Shown: positions 23,221 to 35,485 of the stretch, piece by piece
How the letters are laid out: every line of letters begins with the position of its first letter
How positions within the stretch are numbered: position 1 is the first letter of the stretch
NCBI RefSeq assembly: GCF_030445035.2
Contig: NC_080695.1
Location: 1,175,128 to 1,239,127, forward strand
DNA: 64,000 nt
Reading direction: 5' to 3'
Source of the DNA: Dasypus novemcinctus
Lineage: Eukaryota > Chordata > Mammalia > Cingulata > Dasypodidae
Translations under genes and position numbers: made by a program
Notes under the pieces: generated by a model
What the model saw: the letters and a program-made list of their open reading frames with translations, nothing else
The model's database searches: none
Told to the model about the DNA's origin: nothing

Positions 23221-25870
23221 CTAGGTCAGCTCGAACTGCTTAATGCATATCAGAGGGCTCACGTAATATGCCTGGCTTGCGTCACTCAACACAAGGTCCT
23301 GAAGATTCATCCATGTTACCCCGTGTGTTAACACTGCATTCCTTCTTAGAGCCGAGTAGTAGTCCATTGTATGTATATACCACATTTTATTTATCCATTC
23401 ATCTGCTGATGGGCAATTGGGTTGATTCCAACTTTTGACAATAGTGAGTAATGCTGCTCTGAACATTAGCGTGCATATATCTGTGCATATATCAGTGGAA
23501 TTGCTGGATCATATGGCAGTTCTATAGTTAGTTTTCTAAGGAACCGCCAAATTGTCCTCCACAATGGCTGGACCATTTTACATTCCCACCAGCAGTGGGT
23601 GAGGTTCCCATGCCTCCACATCCCCTCCAACACTTGTAGTCCTTTCTTTTTTTAATAACTGCCAGCCTCATGGGTGTAAGATGGTCTCTCATTGTAGTTT
23701 TGATTTGCATTTCCCTAATAGCTCATGATGATGAGCATCTTTTCATGTATTTTTATCCATTTGTATTTCTTCTGTGGAGAAGTGTCTGTTCAAATAAATC
23801 ACTTGTCCATTTTTTAAATGGATTGTTTGTCTTTTTCTTTTTGAGATATAGGATTTCTTTCTATATGCTGGATATTAGGCCCCTATCAGATATATGGTTA
23901 TGAAATATTTTCTCCCTTTGGATAGACTGCCTTTTCACTTTCTTGACAAACTCCTTTGACATGCAAAGGTTTTAATTTTGAGGAGGTCCCATTTATCAAT
24001 GTTTTCTTTCACTGGTCCTGCTTTGGATGTGAAGTTCATGAAACAATTTCCTATTACAATGTCCTGTAGATGCTTCCCTACATTATCGTCCAAGGTTTTT
24101 ATGGTCCTGGCTCTTCTATTTAGATCTTTGATCCATTTGAGTTGATTTTTGTATAAAGTGTGAGTTGGTGTTCCTCTCTCATTCTTTTGGGTATGGATAC
24201 CAGTTGTCCAAGCACCATTTGTTGAAGAGGCCATTCTCTCCCAGCTCAGTGGGCTTGGTGTCCTTGCTGAACATCAGATGACTGTGTCTGTGAAGATCTA
24301 TGCCAGAACTCTCAGTTATGTTTCATCAGTCAGTAAGTCTATCCTAGTGCCGATGACAAGCAGTTTTGACCACTGTAGCTTTTTTATTATGCTTTAAAGT
24401 CAGGTAGTGTGATTCCTCTGATTTCATTTTGCCTTTTTCAAAATGTCTTTGCCTCTTCAGAGCCACTTGCCCTTCCAAATAAATTTCATAGTTATTCTTC
24501 CAATTCAGTAAAAAAAAATGCGATTAATTTTTATTGGGATTGCATTACGTCTATAGATTAGTTTGGGTAGTATAGACATCTTAATGCTATTTAGTCTTCC
24601 TATCCATGAACAGGGAATATTCTTCCATTTATTTAAGTCCTCTTTGATTTCCTTTAACAGCGCTGTGTAGTTTTCTGTGTATAAGTCAGGTACATCTTTA
24701 GTTAAATTTATTCCTAGTATTTGATTTTTTTTAGTTACTATTGTAAATGGTATTTTTTTCTTGCTTTCCTCCTCAGATTGCCCATTATTGGTCTACAGAA
24801 ATGCTACTTTTTTTTGTACATTGATCTTACAACCTGCAACTTTACTGAACTCATTTATAAGTTCTAGAAGTTTTGTTGTTGATTTCTTAGGGCTTTCTAC
24901 ACATAGGATCATGTCATCTGCAAATAGTGAAATTTTTAATTCTTCCTTTCCAATTTGGATGCCTTTTATACCTTTTTCTTTCCTCAGTGCTTGAGCAAGT
25001 ACTTCTAACACTATGTTAAATAGGTGGGGTGATAGTGGGCATCTTTGTCTTGTTCTTGATCTTAGAGGGAAAGCTTTTAGGATTTCACCATGTGGGTGAT
25101 GCTAGCTGTGGGTTTTTGATATATACCCTTTATCATGTTCAGAAAGTTTCCTTCTATTCCTGTCTTTTGCAGTGTTTTTATCAGGAAAGGGCACTGTATT
25201 TTGTCCAATATTTTTTCTGCATCTGTAGAGATGATCATGTCATGTTTCTCTTTCGATCTGTTTATGTGGTGTATTAAATACATTGATTGTCTTATGTTGA
25301 ACCACCCTTGCACACCCAGGATGAAAGCCACTTGGTCATGGCGTGTAATTCATTTGATGGGTTGCTGAATACAATTAGCAAGTATTTTGTTGAGGATTTT
25401 TGCATCTAGGTTCATTAGAGAGATTGTTCTATAATTTTCCTTTTTTGTGGTGTCTTTGTTTGGCTTTGGTACTACAGTAAAGTTGGCATCGAATAAGTTA
25501 GGCAATGTTCCTTTTGTTTAGATTTTTTGGAAGAGTTTAAGCAAGATTTGCATTAGTTCTTTCCAGGTTGTTTGGTAGAATTCACCTGCGAAGTCATCTG
25601 ACCCAGGGCTCTTCTTTGTTGGGAGATTTTTAATAACTGATTCTACCTCTTTACTTGTGATTGGACTGTTGAGTTCTTCAATTTCTTCTTGTGTTAATGA
25701 AGGCTGCTTATGTGTTTCTAGGAATTTGTCCATTTCCTCTAAATCGTCCTTCTTGTTGGCATATAATTTTTCAAAGTATCCTTTTATGATACTCTATTTC
25801 TGTAGGGCCAGTGGTGATATCCCCTTCCTCATTTCTTATTTTGTCTATTTGCATCTCCCATTAATATTCA
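23221..25870 (-). pseudogene. L1 ORF2 remnant of the second minus-strand L1
   Basis: RT pieces at 24,793-25,011 hold the FADD box, and 25,518-25,733 holds SPGSDDFAGEFYQ. The C-terminal part at 23,221-23,466 has ADEWINKMWYIHTMDYYSA. The frame is broken many times, and the endonuclease half is missing. Confidence 0.85.
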
Positions 25871-25874
25871 GTGT

Positions 25875-26379
25875 TGTAGCAGTTTGACATGGTTATGAAT
25901 TCCAAAAATAGATATTGGTTGATGTTTGTGATCTGGTCTATACCTGGGAGCGATTGAGTTATGATTAGGGCTTTGACTGGGCGGCATAACTAGGCATTGA
26001 ATCCCCACTCCTTGGTGGGTGGGGACTGACAGGCAAAAGGCAGGGCAAAGGACAGGGTTGGGGGTTCTTTTGTTGGAGTTTGATGCTAAAATCTTAAGCT
26101 GGATCCCCAGGAAGTAAGCACACAGAAGAAAGAGAAGGAAGCCTCTGGAAGAGACCCTGGAAGCATGACCCTGGAAGGGAGGAACCCAGGAAGCCTGAAC
26201 ACTTTCAGATGTCGGCAGCCATCTTGCTCCCACATCTGAAAATATACTTTGGTGAGGGAATTAACTTAAGCTTGATGGCCTGGTATCTGTAAGCACCTAC
26301 CCCAAATAAATACCCTTTATTTAAAAAAACCAACCAATTTCTCATTTTTTGCATCAGCACCCCTTAGCTGACTAATACA
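25875..26379 (+). mobile_element. solo LTR (TG...CA), ERVL/MaLR-like
   Basis: It starts TGTAGCAGTTTGACATGG and ends GCTGACTAATACA, with AAATAAATACCC as the polyadenylation region near its 3' end. AGTGT on the left and AATGT on the right form a 5-bp target duplication with one change. The same LTR sits at the same L1 position at 51,960-52,491. It has no coding content. The class assignment is by general resemblance only. Confidence 0.75.
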
Positions 26380-26479
26380 AATGTTTTTGCTCTCATGGAA
26401 TTACTTACATTAGTCATATTTTCTTTGCACTTATGTATGTCATATGTTGTTTTTATTCCTCTTTTTGTCTTTTTAGTTG

Positions 26480-26525
26480 TTCTTACACTCTCCTCCAATT
26501 CTCTCTCTCTCTCTCTCTCTTCTGT
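26480..26525 (+). repeat. (TC)n simple repeat
   Basis: A run of CTCTCTCT at about 26,500-26,520 within the L1. A similar run occurs at 52,608-52,640 in the related copy. Confidence 0.8.
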
Positions 26526-26639
26526 TTTTTCCTTTCAACCTGCAGAACCCCCTTTATTATTCCTTGGAGGCCAGGTTTCTTATTGGCATACTCTCTTAAT
26601 TTCTGTTTATCTGTTAATATTTTGAACTCCCCATCAGGT

Positions 26640-27471
26640 TTGAATGCTAGCTTTGCTGGATAGAGAATTCTTGGCTGATAGACTTTTTTTTCCTTCTAGT
26701 ATCTTAACTATGTCTTACCACTGCCTTCTTGCCTCCATGATTTCAGATGAGCAATCAGTACTTAATCTTATTGAGTTTCCCTTGCATGTGGTGGTTCTCT
26801 TTTCTCTTGCTGCCTTCGGTATTTTCTCTTTGTCTTGGGCATTGGAGAGTTTGACAAGCAGATGTCTCGGAGTAGGCTGGTTGGGATTTATACTTTGCGG
26901 TGTGCTGCATTTCCTAGACATGTACTTGCATCTCCCTCAATAGGTTTGGGAAGTTTTCAGCCATTATGTCCTCCAACTCCCTTTCTGTCCCCTTTCCCTT
27001 CTCTTCTCCCTCGGGGATGTCTATAATGCATATGCTTGAGTGTTTTGCATTGTCGTTCAAATTCCTAAGTCCCCGCTGGCTTTTTATGATGTTTTTGTCT
27101 ATCTGTCCTACTATCTGTTTGATTTCAGATGTACTGTCTTCCACATTGCTAATTCTTTCCTCTGCCTGTTCAAATGTGCTGTTATTTGCTTCCAGTATAT
27201 TTTTGATTTCTTGGGTTGTGCCATTCATCACCCTCATATTCGTTATCTTTTTACATCTGTTTACAATTTCTTCAGTATGTTCTCCCAGTGTCTTCTTAAC
27301 ATCCTTAATCTCTTCCTTCATGTCATTAAATTGGTTCATGATATTTGTTTGGACAGCTTTGATTAGTTGTTTGATGTTTTGCATCTCTTTCTGATTTTTA
27401 GTTTGTTCATTGTACTGGGCCATGTCTTCTTGTTTCTTGGTATGGTTTGTAACTTTCTTGTTTCTGGTCAT
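26640..27471 (-). pseudogene. L1 ORF1 remnant of the second minus-strand L1
   Basis: A 185-residue open frame (27,471-26,914) covers a long coiled coil (for example KEEIKDVKKTLGEHTEEIV and EQAEERISNVEDSTSEI) and an RNA-binding start (IDIPEGEEKGKGTERELEDI). It is followed in another frame by 26,921-26,715 (LVKLSNAQDKEKIPKAARE). A frameshift near 26,915 splits the protein. Confidence 0.85.
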
Positions 27472-27731
27472 CTTTTTATCTTGATGGGTTTATTCAGATG
27501 ACTTCTCTCTCTACTCTAGGGTTTTACTTAGCAGCTGTTAGTGTGTGTGTTAAGTTTTCTCTTTAACACTTTTTTCTTCTTGTTCTATTTCCCCTTGCTG
27601 TTTTCTGTGTTCCCTTGAAGGAAAAAGATTAGGGTCAGAGAAAGCAAAAAATTTAAGAAATGAAAAAGGATCATAGTAATAATAATAGTAAAAGTTAGAA
27701 GAGGAACCGTATAAGACCTAGGAAAATGAAT

Positions 27732-28139
27732 TTTATTTTTAAAGATTTATTTTATTTATTTCTCTCCCCTTCCCCCCTTGGTCTGCTCTCTGTGTCCACT
27801 TGCTGTGTGTTCTTCTGCGTCCACTGGCATTATCCAACAGCACTGGGAAAATGCATCTCTTTTTTGTTGTGTCATCTTGCTGTTTCAGCTCTCCATGTGT
27901 GTGGTGCATCTCCTGGGCAGGCTGCACTTTTTTCATGCAGGGCTACTCTCCTTGTGGGGCGCACTCCTTACAGGTGGGCAACCCTGCGCGGGGGTGCGCC
28001 TGCACTGCACGGCACTCCTTGCACGCAGCAGCTCTGCGCAAGGGCCAGCTCACCACATGGGTCAGGGGGCCCTGGGGATTGAACCCTGGACCCTCCATAT
28101 GGTAGACGGATGCTCTACCAGTTGAGCCACATCCACTAC
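27732..28139 (-). mobile_element. DAS-type SINE, older divergent copy
   Basis: The tRNA-like head is on the right (minus strand, GTAGAGCATCCGTCTACC) and an A-rich tail is on the left. It is inserted in the L1 5' UTR and flanked by GAAAATGAAT on both sides (about 27,722 and 28,142). Confidence 0.85.
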
Positions 28140-29689
28140 CATGAAAATGAATGCTTAATTCATGTAAGCAGTGTAGAGGAATAAGAATTAAAAAGTGGAG
28201 AACCTATGATGAAATGGGAAACTGAATAAAGAAAAATATATATAATGAACTAAAAGGCCAGAATGCTGAGGAGAGACGGAAAGAGAAAAGAAAGGACAAA
28301 AGGAAAAACAGTTGACAAAAGAAAGAAAACAGAATGGACATGATAGAAATAAAAGCCAGAAAATCTGAGGACTAAACAAAGAGAGGTGGAACATAAGAAC
28401 AACCAGAGAGCGGAAGGTAGGAAGATGAAGGAAGGAAAAGAGCCTTGGCAGACAAAATCAGCGTACACAAAAAGGGGAAATCAAGGGAACAAGAAACAAT
28501 CCAGCAGCACCAATCTGGAAAATAAAAAGGGGGGGGGTTCGAAGAAGGAGGGAAGAAAAAACAGGAAAACGGTACAAACACACAAACCCACAGAAAGCAG
28601 TCACAGAAAACCTCAGGACGAGCAGCCTCCCCTCTGGGCCCTGAGGGGCTTCTCGGCTGTGCTGCTCTCCACTTGCCTGCAGCCTGCCCTCCGCAGGTGC
28701 TGAAGTGGGTTTTAGCAAGTAAACTAAGTCGAATTTTATTTTTAGGGAAAATAAGAGACCCAGGAGAAGCTGATACAGGGATAATGACTTTGTTGTCCCT
28801 GTCCTGAAGTGTCACTGGATGCTGGATGTCCTGGTGGGCACTGCTCTAAGAGGAGCGGGAATTGAACTCGGGGCCTCGTGTATCAAGGCGGGAGCCCCCC
28901 ACTGAGCTAAGCGTCCTCTTGGCCAGTCAGCTCTTTAGAAAGCTGTCCCGTCGCCTCCCTGGAGGGGTGGCTCTGGAGTTGGGTGGATCCTGTGGATCTG
29001 GAGCCCTCCCTGCCCCTCTCTGTTCCTACTGCTTCTCTCCAGGGAGCAGGAGCAGTTCCCTCTTGAATCTCACATGGGCCCTGGTGACTCAACTCATGTG
29101 GAAAGAAACGCCTCTCAGCCCTCTCTGAGAGCAGCCCTCCTCCAGGGCACCTAAACAGGCTCTTGGAAGCTTCCCACCACCCGCCTCCCTGAGGGGAGGT
29201 GACGTTTCGGTGGTTTTCAGCTGGACCAGTCAGTGGCCTGACTCCCTCCAGGCCAGGCCCCCCACCCGGGCGGTCAGGAGCATCAGGCGCCCCCCCTCCC
29301 CGGTGCCGCCTCGAGCCGCTGCTGTGCTCCCCAAAGCTCACAGGGGTCAGGAGACCAACCCCCACAGGGGAACCCCCTGCCCACCCTCCACCAGGACCCT
29401 CCCACCTTCAGAGAACGCTGGGCCAGCAGGAGGCTTTTGCCTTGAGGTGGGCGGAGCCGCCTAGAACCTCAGGCTTTTACGCTGAGCAGTTTATCTCCTT
29501 GTCCAGCTCCCTCCAGGTCCACGCCCGGGGCCCCTGCTCTGTGGTCCCCAGAACAGCTCCCGGGTGGGTCTCGTCCCCACTCAGTGGTTTTCTGCGAGGG
29601 CTGGTGAGAGCCCACTCAAACCCTGGGTGCTTTTCATATTTATTTCCATGTCACTGGTTTCCAGCAATTCCTGATGTGCCTTAACACAT

Positions 29690-31130
29690 TTGCTGGGTTT
29701 ATTCTGTCTGGGGTTCTGAGATGGCTGGATCCATCCGTTGACAATTTTTAACAAATAAGGAAAGGTTTTGGCCATTTCTTCCTCAACTGTCAGTTTTAAT
29801 GTCTTTCCTCTCCTGTCCTTCTGGACTCCGGGTGCATCTTAGTTCTTGGTCCCCCAAATGTCAGTGATATTTTGGGCACGTATTTCCTGCCTTCCCCCTC
29901 AGAGATTCATTTTTGACTCTCTTACTTTGTCTTTAATTTCACTGCCCTCCTCTCCACTGTCTAAGCTGTTCATAACCCACCCAGTCTATTTTTACAGTTC
30001 AGTTGTGTTTTTCGCCTCTAATACTGCATTTGGGTCTCCTCCTAGCTCCCATCTCTCTCGTCAGCCTCGCTTTTCCTCTGCCTCTGTGCACTATGGAGGA
30101 AGCCTCCGGAAGCTGCGTCAGTGTCCGCATCACTGGCTCGTCGCCTCCGTCCTGGACGGCCTGTTCCAGTGATGGGTTACTCTCCTGATGGTGGCTCGTC
30201 TCCCTGTCCATTGTCCTGCCTGCTGACTTTCCACAGGACGCTGGACCTTGGGAACGTCACACGAATGGCGCCTGGGCTTGTGAGGTTCTCTCTCGTGGCT
30301 TTGGGCTGTGTTCTCGCAGGCAGGGAAGGTCCCTGGAGTCGCCTGCTCTCCGGGGCTTGTGTTTCAGCCTTGCTAGGACGGGTCCAGAGCAGCCTCTTGT
30401 CCAGGGCTGACTGCCCCTCACCCGTCAGCCCTCTGTGAGGACCCTACCCAGCGCCCCCGTGTTTGGGGTCTCCCCCTGGCTGGGGGGCTATGGGATCTTC
30501 CCGCCGACGTGAGCTCCAGGAATCTTCCTGCCCACTCCCTTCTGGTGGTCCCGTGACGACCTCGGACACACGGCTCAGAGGCAGGGGACCCTCTGCGGGT
30601 CCCTGAGCCCCCCGGGTCAGGGCTGTCCCCAGATTCTGGCAGCTTCAGCCCCTCGAAATTGCAACCCCCGTCTCCTCAAACCCGCGGCCCCTGGGCTCTG
30701 TCTTCCTCTCCTGTCCCTGCATCACGGTCTGGAGGCGTCTCAGCTCACCCCTCAGGGGCGCAGCCACGCCGCCTCCCATCCAGCGCCTGGGAACCTGCTC
30801 TCTGCTGGGTTTCTTCCGTCTAGGGGGTCGTCTCTGGTCCCAGCTGCCCCATCTCGGCTGGGAGTGCTGGCCCCAAGGGTGGGATTCCCCTGGACCCCAC
30901 CAGTGTGGATGTGGAATGTTGGAGGGGCTGAGCACCCCTGGAGCTTCGGCCTCTGTCCAGGCTGTCCTGGGCGTCACAGGACTTGGAGCTCGGGCAGCAG
31001 GAGGACCTGGGCCGGCCTTCCGGGGAGACGGGCGCCACGGCAGCCGCAGAGCCGCGCGGCCCAGCCAGGCCCGGGACGCCGGCCAGAATGTCTGCTCCTT
31101 CCCTCGGCTGCATGGAAAGGACCACAACCA
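29690..31130 (-). mobile_element. ancient L1M-type fragment (5' UTR/ORF1 region)
   Basis: Blocks such as GGCCATTTCTTCCTCAA, TCCTTCTGGACTCC and CTGACTTTCCACAGGACGCT, and the later GGGTCCAGAGCAGCCT, match what I remember of old mammalian L1 5' ends read on the minus strand. It is much more diverged and GC-shifted than the other L1s here. The right boundary is unclear. Confidence 0.5.
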
Positions 31131-31149
31131 GAGGCTTCTCCTCAAGTCC

Positions 31150-31690
31150 TGGGGGCCAGGACCCCAAAATCAAGTTTCGTGCATCTGTGTCTTTCTCGGG
31201 GACCCGGCAGCCTCTGATCCCCCGTTCTGTGCGGCCCCAGGCTGTGGTTTGCACTTTCCTCTGCACGTGATTATGCTCACGAGCAGATACGGGTCTCCAG
31301 GCGCCAAATCGCAGCATCTTTTCCGTTAGGCCTGAGGCTCCTTCGCTGGAAAGATCTCCCCGAGGACGCCCCCTCTTCCTTCCGTGGGCAGAGGGACACC
31401 CCGCGGGCGGTGCTGGGGAGCTCCGGAGTCACGGCCCCTGATCAGGGAGACACTCTGGGGCCGGGCCATCCTTGGGTGTCACGAGCTCTTTCCCCTCGCC
31501 CTATCCCACTGTGAGGGTCACTGCTGTCGACGGGGGGCGGGGGACCCCGACACTGGAAAGGCTCCTGGAAGCACTTAGATGGCACTCAGGGGGGTGGGCT
31601 GGAGGGGACGCCTGGCGGGAGGCCCAAGGGGAAGCAGCCAGCTCCATGGGGGGTGCACAGAGGACGGAGGACGGAAGGGGGGATGGAGGA
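31150..31690 (+). repeat. left arm of a ~0.5-kb inverted repeat
   Basis: The reverse complement recurs at 34,545-35,060 with high similarity, for example GCGCCAAATCGCAGCATC at about 31,299 versus GATGCTGCGATTTGGCGC at about 34,907. The arms enclose about 2.85 kb of GC-rich sequence. Confidence 0.9.
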
Positions 31691-31699
31691 AGGGGGGTG

Positions 31700-32170
31700 C
31701 ACGGAGGAATGGGGTGCACGGAGGAAGGGGGTCCCGGCAGGCACGGGTGTGGATGTGGCCCCGCAGGCCTGAGGGGCCCTCTGAGCCGGGCGTGGCCCTC
31801 GGTGCCCGGGTCCTGAGCAGCTGAGCCCGGCTCGGGCAGAGGCCGTCGGCAGGGGAAAGAGAACAGGGGTCTCCTCAGCGTGGGACGACGGGGCTGGGGT
31901 CCGGGCAGGGAGAGCTCCCAGCCCCTCCCTCTGCTGCCACCCGGAGACAGGCAGGTGCAGAGGCACCCCTGGGCGAGGGGCCCAGGTGGGCAGACCACTC
32001 CCCGCCGATGGGCAGGCCGCCCGGGTCTGGGTTCTGAGACCCCCAGCTGGCCGGGAGGACATAGCAGGGTGGAGGGGTGCTCTGGGCAGGCGACAGCCCT
32101 GTGCTCATATCCCTCCCGGCAGGGAGGAGGGACCAGGTGTGGCCAGGTGTGGGGCCTCACGGTCACTGCA
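31700..32170. other. GC-rich low-copy sequence, no gene seen
   Basis: It starts with a short tandem stretch (GGAGGAAGGGGGTGC-like units at about 31,670-31,735). The remainder has no recognised exon or repeat. Confidence 0.4.
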
Positions 32171-32171
32171 T

Positions 32172-34205
32172 GGGGCTCCTCTGGACAGGAGGCTGGGACC
32201 CCTGGGGTCCCAAGGGCTTGCCAGGGAGCCGTGTGCTGGGGTGCAGAGTGGGGGATCCCCAAGTCCTGGAGGCCTTTGAACTGGGACAGACGTGGTACCC
32301 CTGGTTTCCACCTGTGGGGACCGAGGATGGAGGGGGTTTGGACCCACTGTGCATCCAGCGCCCATGTCGGGAGCCCCTCCCAGGTGGGAGGCCCCGGGGG
32401 AGGAGGGGCAGCTGCAGGTGCGGGCGCAGCCCCGCCCATGGGGGATGGGCTCAGTCAAGGGCTAAGGGCCCTGCAGGGGCTGCTCTGGGTCAGCAGAAGG
32501 AGACCAGCCAGAGCCCTGGGAAGTGGCGTCCTGGAGATGTCCCATGGTCTCTGCCCCTGTGCCTCAGTTTCCCCATCTCTAGGGGGGTGGTTGCCCTAGA
32601 GGGTCTCAGAGGACCTGCCTGCCCTGCACATGGTGAGGAGCTGGGGAGGAGCTGAGGGTCTGGCGGGACAGTCCCTGCCCCACGGGCCCCCGTCGAGCTC
32701 AGCGTCAGGCCTGGCGCAGGCACAGGTGGTGGGAGGTGCCTGCGGGGTGGGGCTGTGGGTGTGGTGCCCGTCTAATCCCTGCGGGCCCACGGGTGGGTGT
32801 GGCACTCGGGACTCCTGGGGCCTGGGCCTCAGGGTGGCACTTCCACCCTCAGCAGGTGCCCCCTCCCCAGAAACCTGAAGCCTGCAGGGACCCCGGAAGG
32901 CCTCCTGGAGGAGGCGGCACTGGCCCCGCCCTGCTCCTTGGGGTTTGTGGCCAGGGTGCCTGGGTCCCCTTGGCCCTGCCGCGGTCTCCCCAAGGGTCCC
33001 TGAGTCGGTCGCTGTCCTGGGAGCAGAGTCCATAGGACGGGGGGGAGGGAGGGATGGAAGAAGTCCTGGGGGCTCCGGGCCTCAGCGCCCCCTCCTCCCC
33101 CCCCCCCCCCCCACTGGCCCCGCAGCGCCTCCTGAGGACCCGCCCTGGATGAGGCGCCGCACCCCGTGCTCGGCACAGCCGGCACAACCTCGTGCCGCGG
33201 GAGGGGCCGCAGAGGCGGGGCTGGGGGACAAGCGGGGACCGCGGGGAGGGGGCGCGGGCGGGGCCGGCCTGGGGCTGCGCGGGCGGGCAGCTGGGCGCCT
33301 GTTCCCCGCAGTGACCCGCACACTGCCGAGGGCCGTGCTCGAGGCCTCCCCGGGAAAGCCGCGGCGTCCCCACGGCGGCTCAGCCCTTCCTTTCCCCGGA
33401 CCCCGCCGGCCAGGGGCCCCCGCGGCCCCCGCGAGCCACGCCCACTGCGGGTAACTTAGCAGACCCCGGCCCGCACCTGCAGCCCACAGGGAGAGTGTTC
33501 CTTGAATTTCAACCCAGCTCCTGCCGCGTTAAGAGCCCGCGCTGAAGCCCCCGCCCCCTCCGCACTCGCCCCCGGCCGCCCACCCGCTGCCCCGCCCACT
33601 CCCCGCGCCCTGTTCTCTCGAGGCTGCCTCCCGCACCCTGGCAGGAGAGAAGATGCCGCAGGGGCGGGGGGAAGGCGGGGCGCGGGGGGCCTGGCGCGGG
33701 GGAGACGCCGTCCCCCGCGGGGAGAGGAGACCCCCGGGCCTGAGGCCAAACCCAGGAAGCCGGGGGCGGGGGCGGGGACGGGGACGTGTCCACACGAGCT
33801 CCCCCCCAGCACGGCCCTGGGTGCGTGAGGCGCAGAACTGAGGGCGCCCCACGAACCCTGGCCCGACCGAGGGGTGGGGGAGGAGCCTTCGGGGCGCCCA
33901 CGGCAGCGTGTCAGGGTGTGTGCGTGTGAACGTGTGAGTGTGCACGCGTGAGCATGAGCGTGTGTGCGTGTGTGCAGTGCACAGGCCCTCCCCAGGCCGC
34001 CCAGGTCGCAGCCAACCAGCGGCCCTTCTGGGGTCCCCCGCGCGCCCTTCTGGGGGCGCAGGAAGGGGCCGCGGGGGCAGCCGCCTCGCACCAAAGGCCA
34101 ACTTGGGGCCGTGGGGGAGGGCAGAGCCGCGTGGGCAGCACCACGTGGGGGGGGTGTCCGAGAAGAGGGGGCTCTGTCCGGTCAGCTGGCCCTCGGGTGG
34201 GGGAC
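32172..34205 (+). repeat. copy 1 of a ~2.0-2.4-kb direct duplication, CpG-rich
   Basis: It matches 41,520-43,930 in the same orientation at what looks like more than 90% identity, including GGATCCCCAAGTCCTGGAGG near 32,260 and 41,582. It contains a MIR-like tail (TGCCTCAGTTTCCCCATC at about 32,560), a C-run at 33,099-33,114, and a CpG-dense core at 33,110-33,900. No coding exon was recognised in either copy. Confidence 0.9.
33110..33900. promoter_or_regulatory. CpG-island-like segment (copy 1)
   Basis: Very high GC with frequent CpG, and the same core exists at 42,460-43,260. A promoter function is only a possibility, because no transcript-like exon with splice sites could be tied to it. Confidence 0.4.
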
Positions 34206-34545
34206 CCCGTCTTATGGCCGTAGCCGTCCGGAGGGTGGGAAAGGGCGGGGCTGCCCAGCCCAGTGCGAATCCAGACCCAGGGGCCCCGAGGCATGGGACT
34301 GCAGGAGGGGGGGGGGGTCCCCGCAGGCCACGCCTCTGTGGCCCCCCCGGGTCCTGAGACCAATTCGGGTCCTTTGGACTTTCCCGGCCGCCAATGGAGC
34401 CCCCCAGGTCGGATAGCCTGCCGGGTTTCCCAAAGGCATTTTGGGTGCCCCTGGGTCCCAGGCACCCAGCAGGGGGTGGTGGTGTGGGCAGAGCCGGGGC
34501 AGGGGTGTGGGTAAGCCCTTCAGAGGAGGCACCTGCGCCACGTCC
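34205..34545. other. GC-rich spacer inside the inverted repeat, nothing recognised
   Basis: Unique sequence between the end of the direct duplication and the right inverted-repeat arm. It contains a G-run at about 34,309-34,318. Confidence 0.4.
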
Positions 34546-35060
34546 CCCTTCCGTCCTCCATCCTCTGTGCACCCCCCATGGAGCTGGCTGCCCCCCCTTG
34601 GGCCTCCCGCCCGACACCCCCTCCAGCCCACCCTCCTGAGTGCCATCTAAGTGCTTCCAGGAGCCTTTCCAGTGTCGGGGTCCCCCGCCCCCTGTCGACA
34701 GCAGGGGCCCTCACAGTGGGATGGGGCGAGGGGAAAGGGCTCATGACACCCGGGGACGGCCCGGCCCCAGAGCGTCTCCCTGATCAGGGGCTGTGGCTCC
34801 GGAGCTCCCCAGCGCCGCCCGCGGGGTGTCCCTCTGCCCACGGAAGGAAGAGGGGGCGACCTCAGGGAGATCTTTCCAGAGAAGGAGCCTCAGGCCTAAC
34901 GGAAAAGATGCTGCGATTTGGCGCCTGGAGACCCGTATCTGCTCGTGAGCATAATCACGTGCAGAGGAAAAGTGCAAACCACAGGCTGGGGCCGCACAGA
35001 ACGGGGGTCAGGGGCTGCCGGGGTCCCCGAGAAAGACCTCGACACGAATGCTTGAAATCT
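34545..35060 (-). repeat. right arm of a ~0.5-kb inverted repeat
   Basis: It is the reverse complement of 31,150-31,690, with the same order of blocks from the CCTCCATCCTCTGTGCACCC end to GAGCATAATCACGTGCAGAGG. Confidence 0.9.
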
Positions 35061-35485
35061 GGTGGCCGCAGGCTTAACTGGCAGGACAGGGGCCGCTGGC
35101 CAGGACACGGGGGAGCCTGGCCCTTTCCAGCTCTCAGCCCCGTTCAGTCTTCGAGTGCTGACCCTCGCCTGCTGCTGGGTGCGGGCTGGGCCCCCAGGAG
35201 AGCCCCCGGCCCAGCCACCGGGGACACGTGGATGCTCAAATGACAACGCCTGACCCCATGACCAAGAGAGCAGACACAGCGCGTCCAGCCGGGTTCCCGG
35301 GAAGAGCCGAGCAGAGGAGGTGCGCTGGGAGGATCACGGCCCCCAAAAGAGAGATGTGGCCCTCAGCACGGGGCCTCCTTGGAAGCCGGGTCCTGCAGGT
35401 GGCATTAGCTCAGTGCAGAGGAGGTGGTCCTGGGCTGGGGCCCTGGTGGGGTCCTGGGGTGGGGGCCACCTATATGTGGTCAGCA
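35060..35485. other. low-copy spacer before an L1, nothing recognised
   Basis: No exon, RNA gene or known repeat was recognised between the inverted-repeat arm and the start of L1 similarity. Confidence 0.4.

Larger units (their letters stand above)
20490..29700 (-). mobile_element. second minus-strand LINE-1, rearranged
   Basis: Reading leftwards (minus), it has a 5' UTR from about 29,600 to 27,472, ORF1 remnants at 27,471-26,640, an ORF2 remnant at 25,870-23,221, and a 3' UTR ending in T-rich sequence near 20,500. Compared with the L1 at 53.6-64 kb it lacks about 1.5 kb of the endonuclease to early RT region (junction near 25,860), carries a solo LTR at 25,875-26,379, and has its 3' UTR partly inverted (20,776-22,795). 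The left part of the 5' UTR is GC-rich, and its upper end is uncertain. Confidence 0.8.

Noticed and set aside
31501-32439. 312-codon open frame on the minus strand (Pro/Ala/Gly-rich)
   Set aside because: It lies partly in an inverted-repeat arm, has no domain, and is not kept open in the duplicated copies.
33529-34617. 362-codon open frame on the minus strand
   Set aside because: It crosses the end of the direct duplication into the inverted repeat. The homologous frame near 43 kb differs in length and phase.
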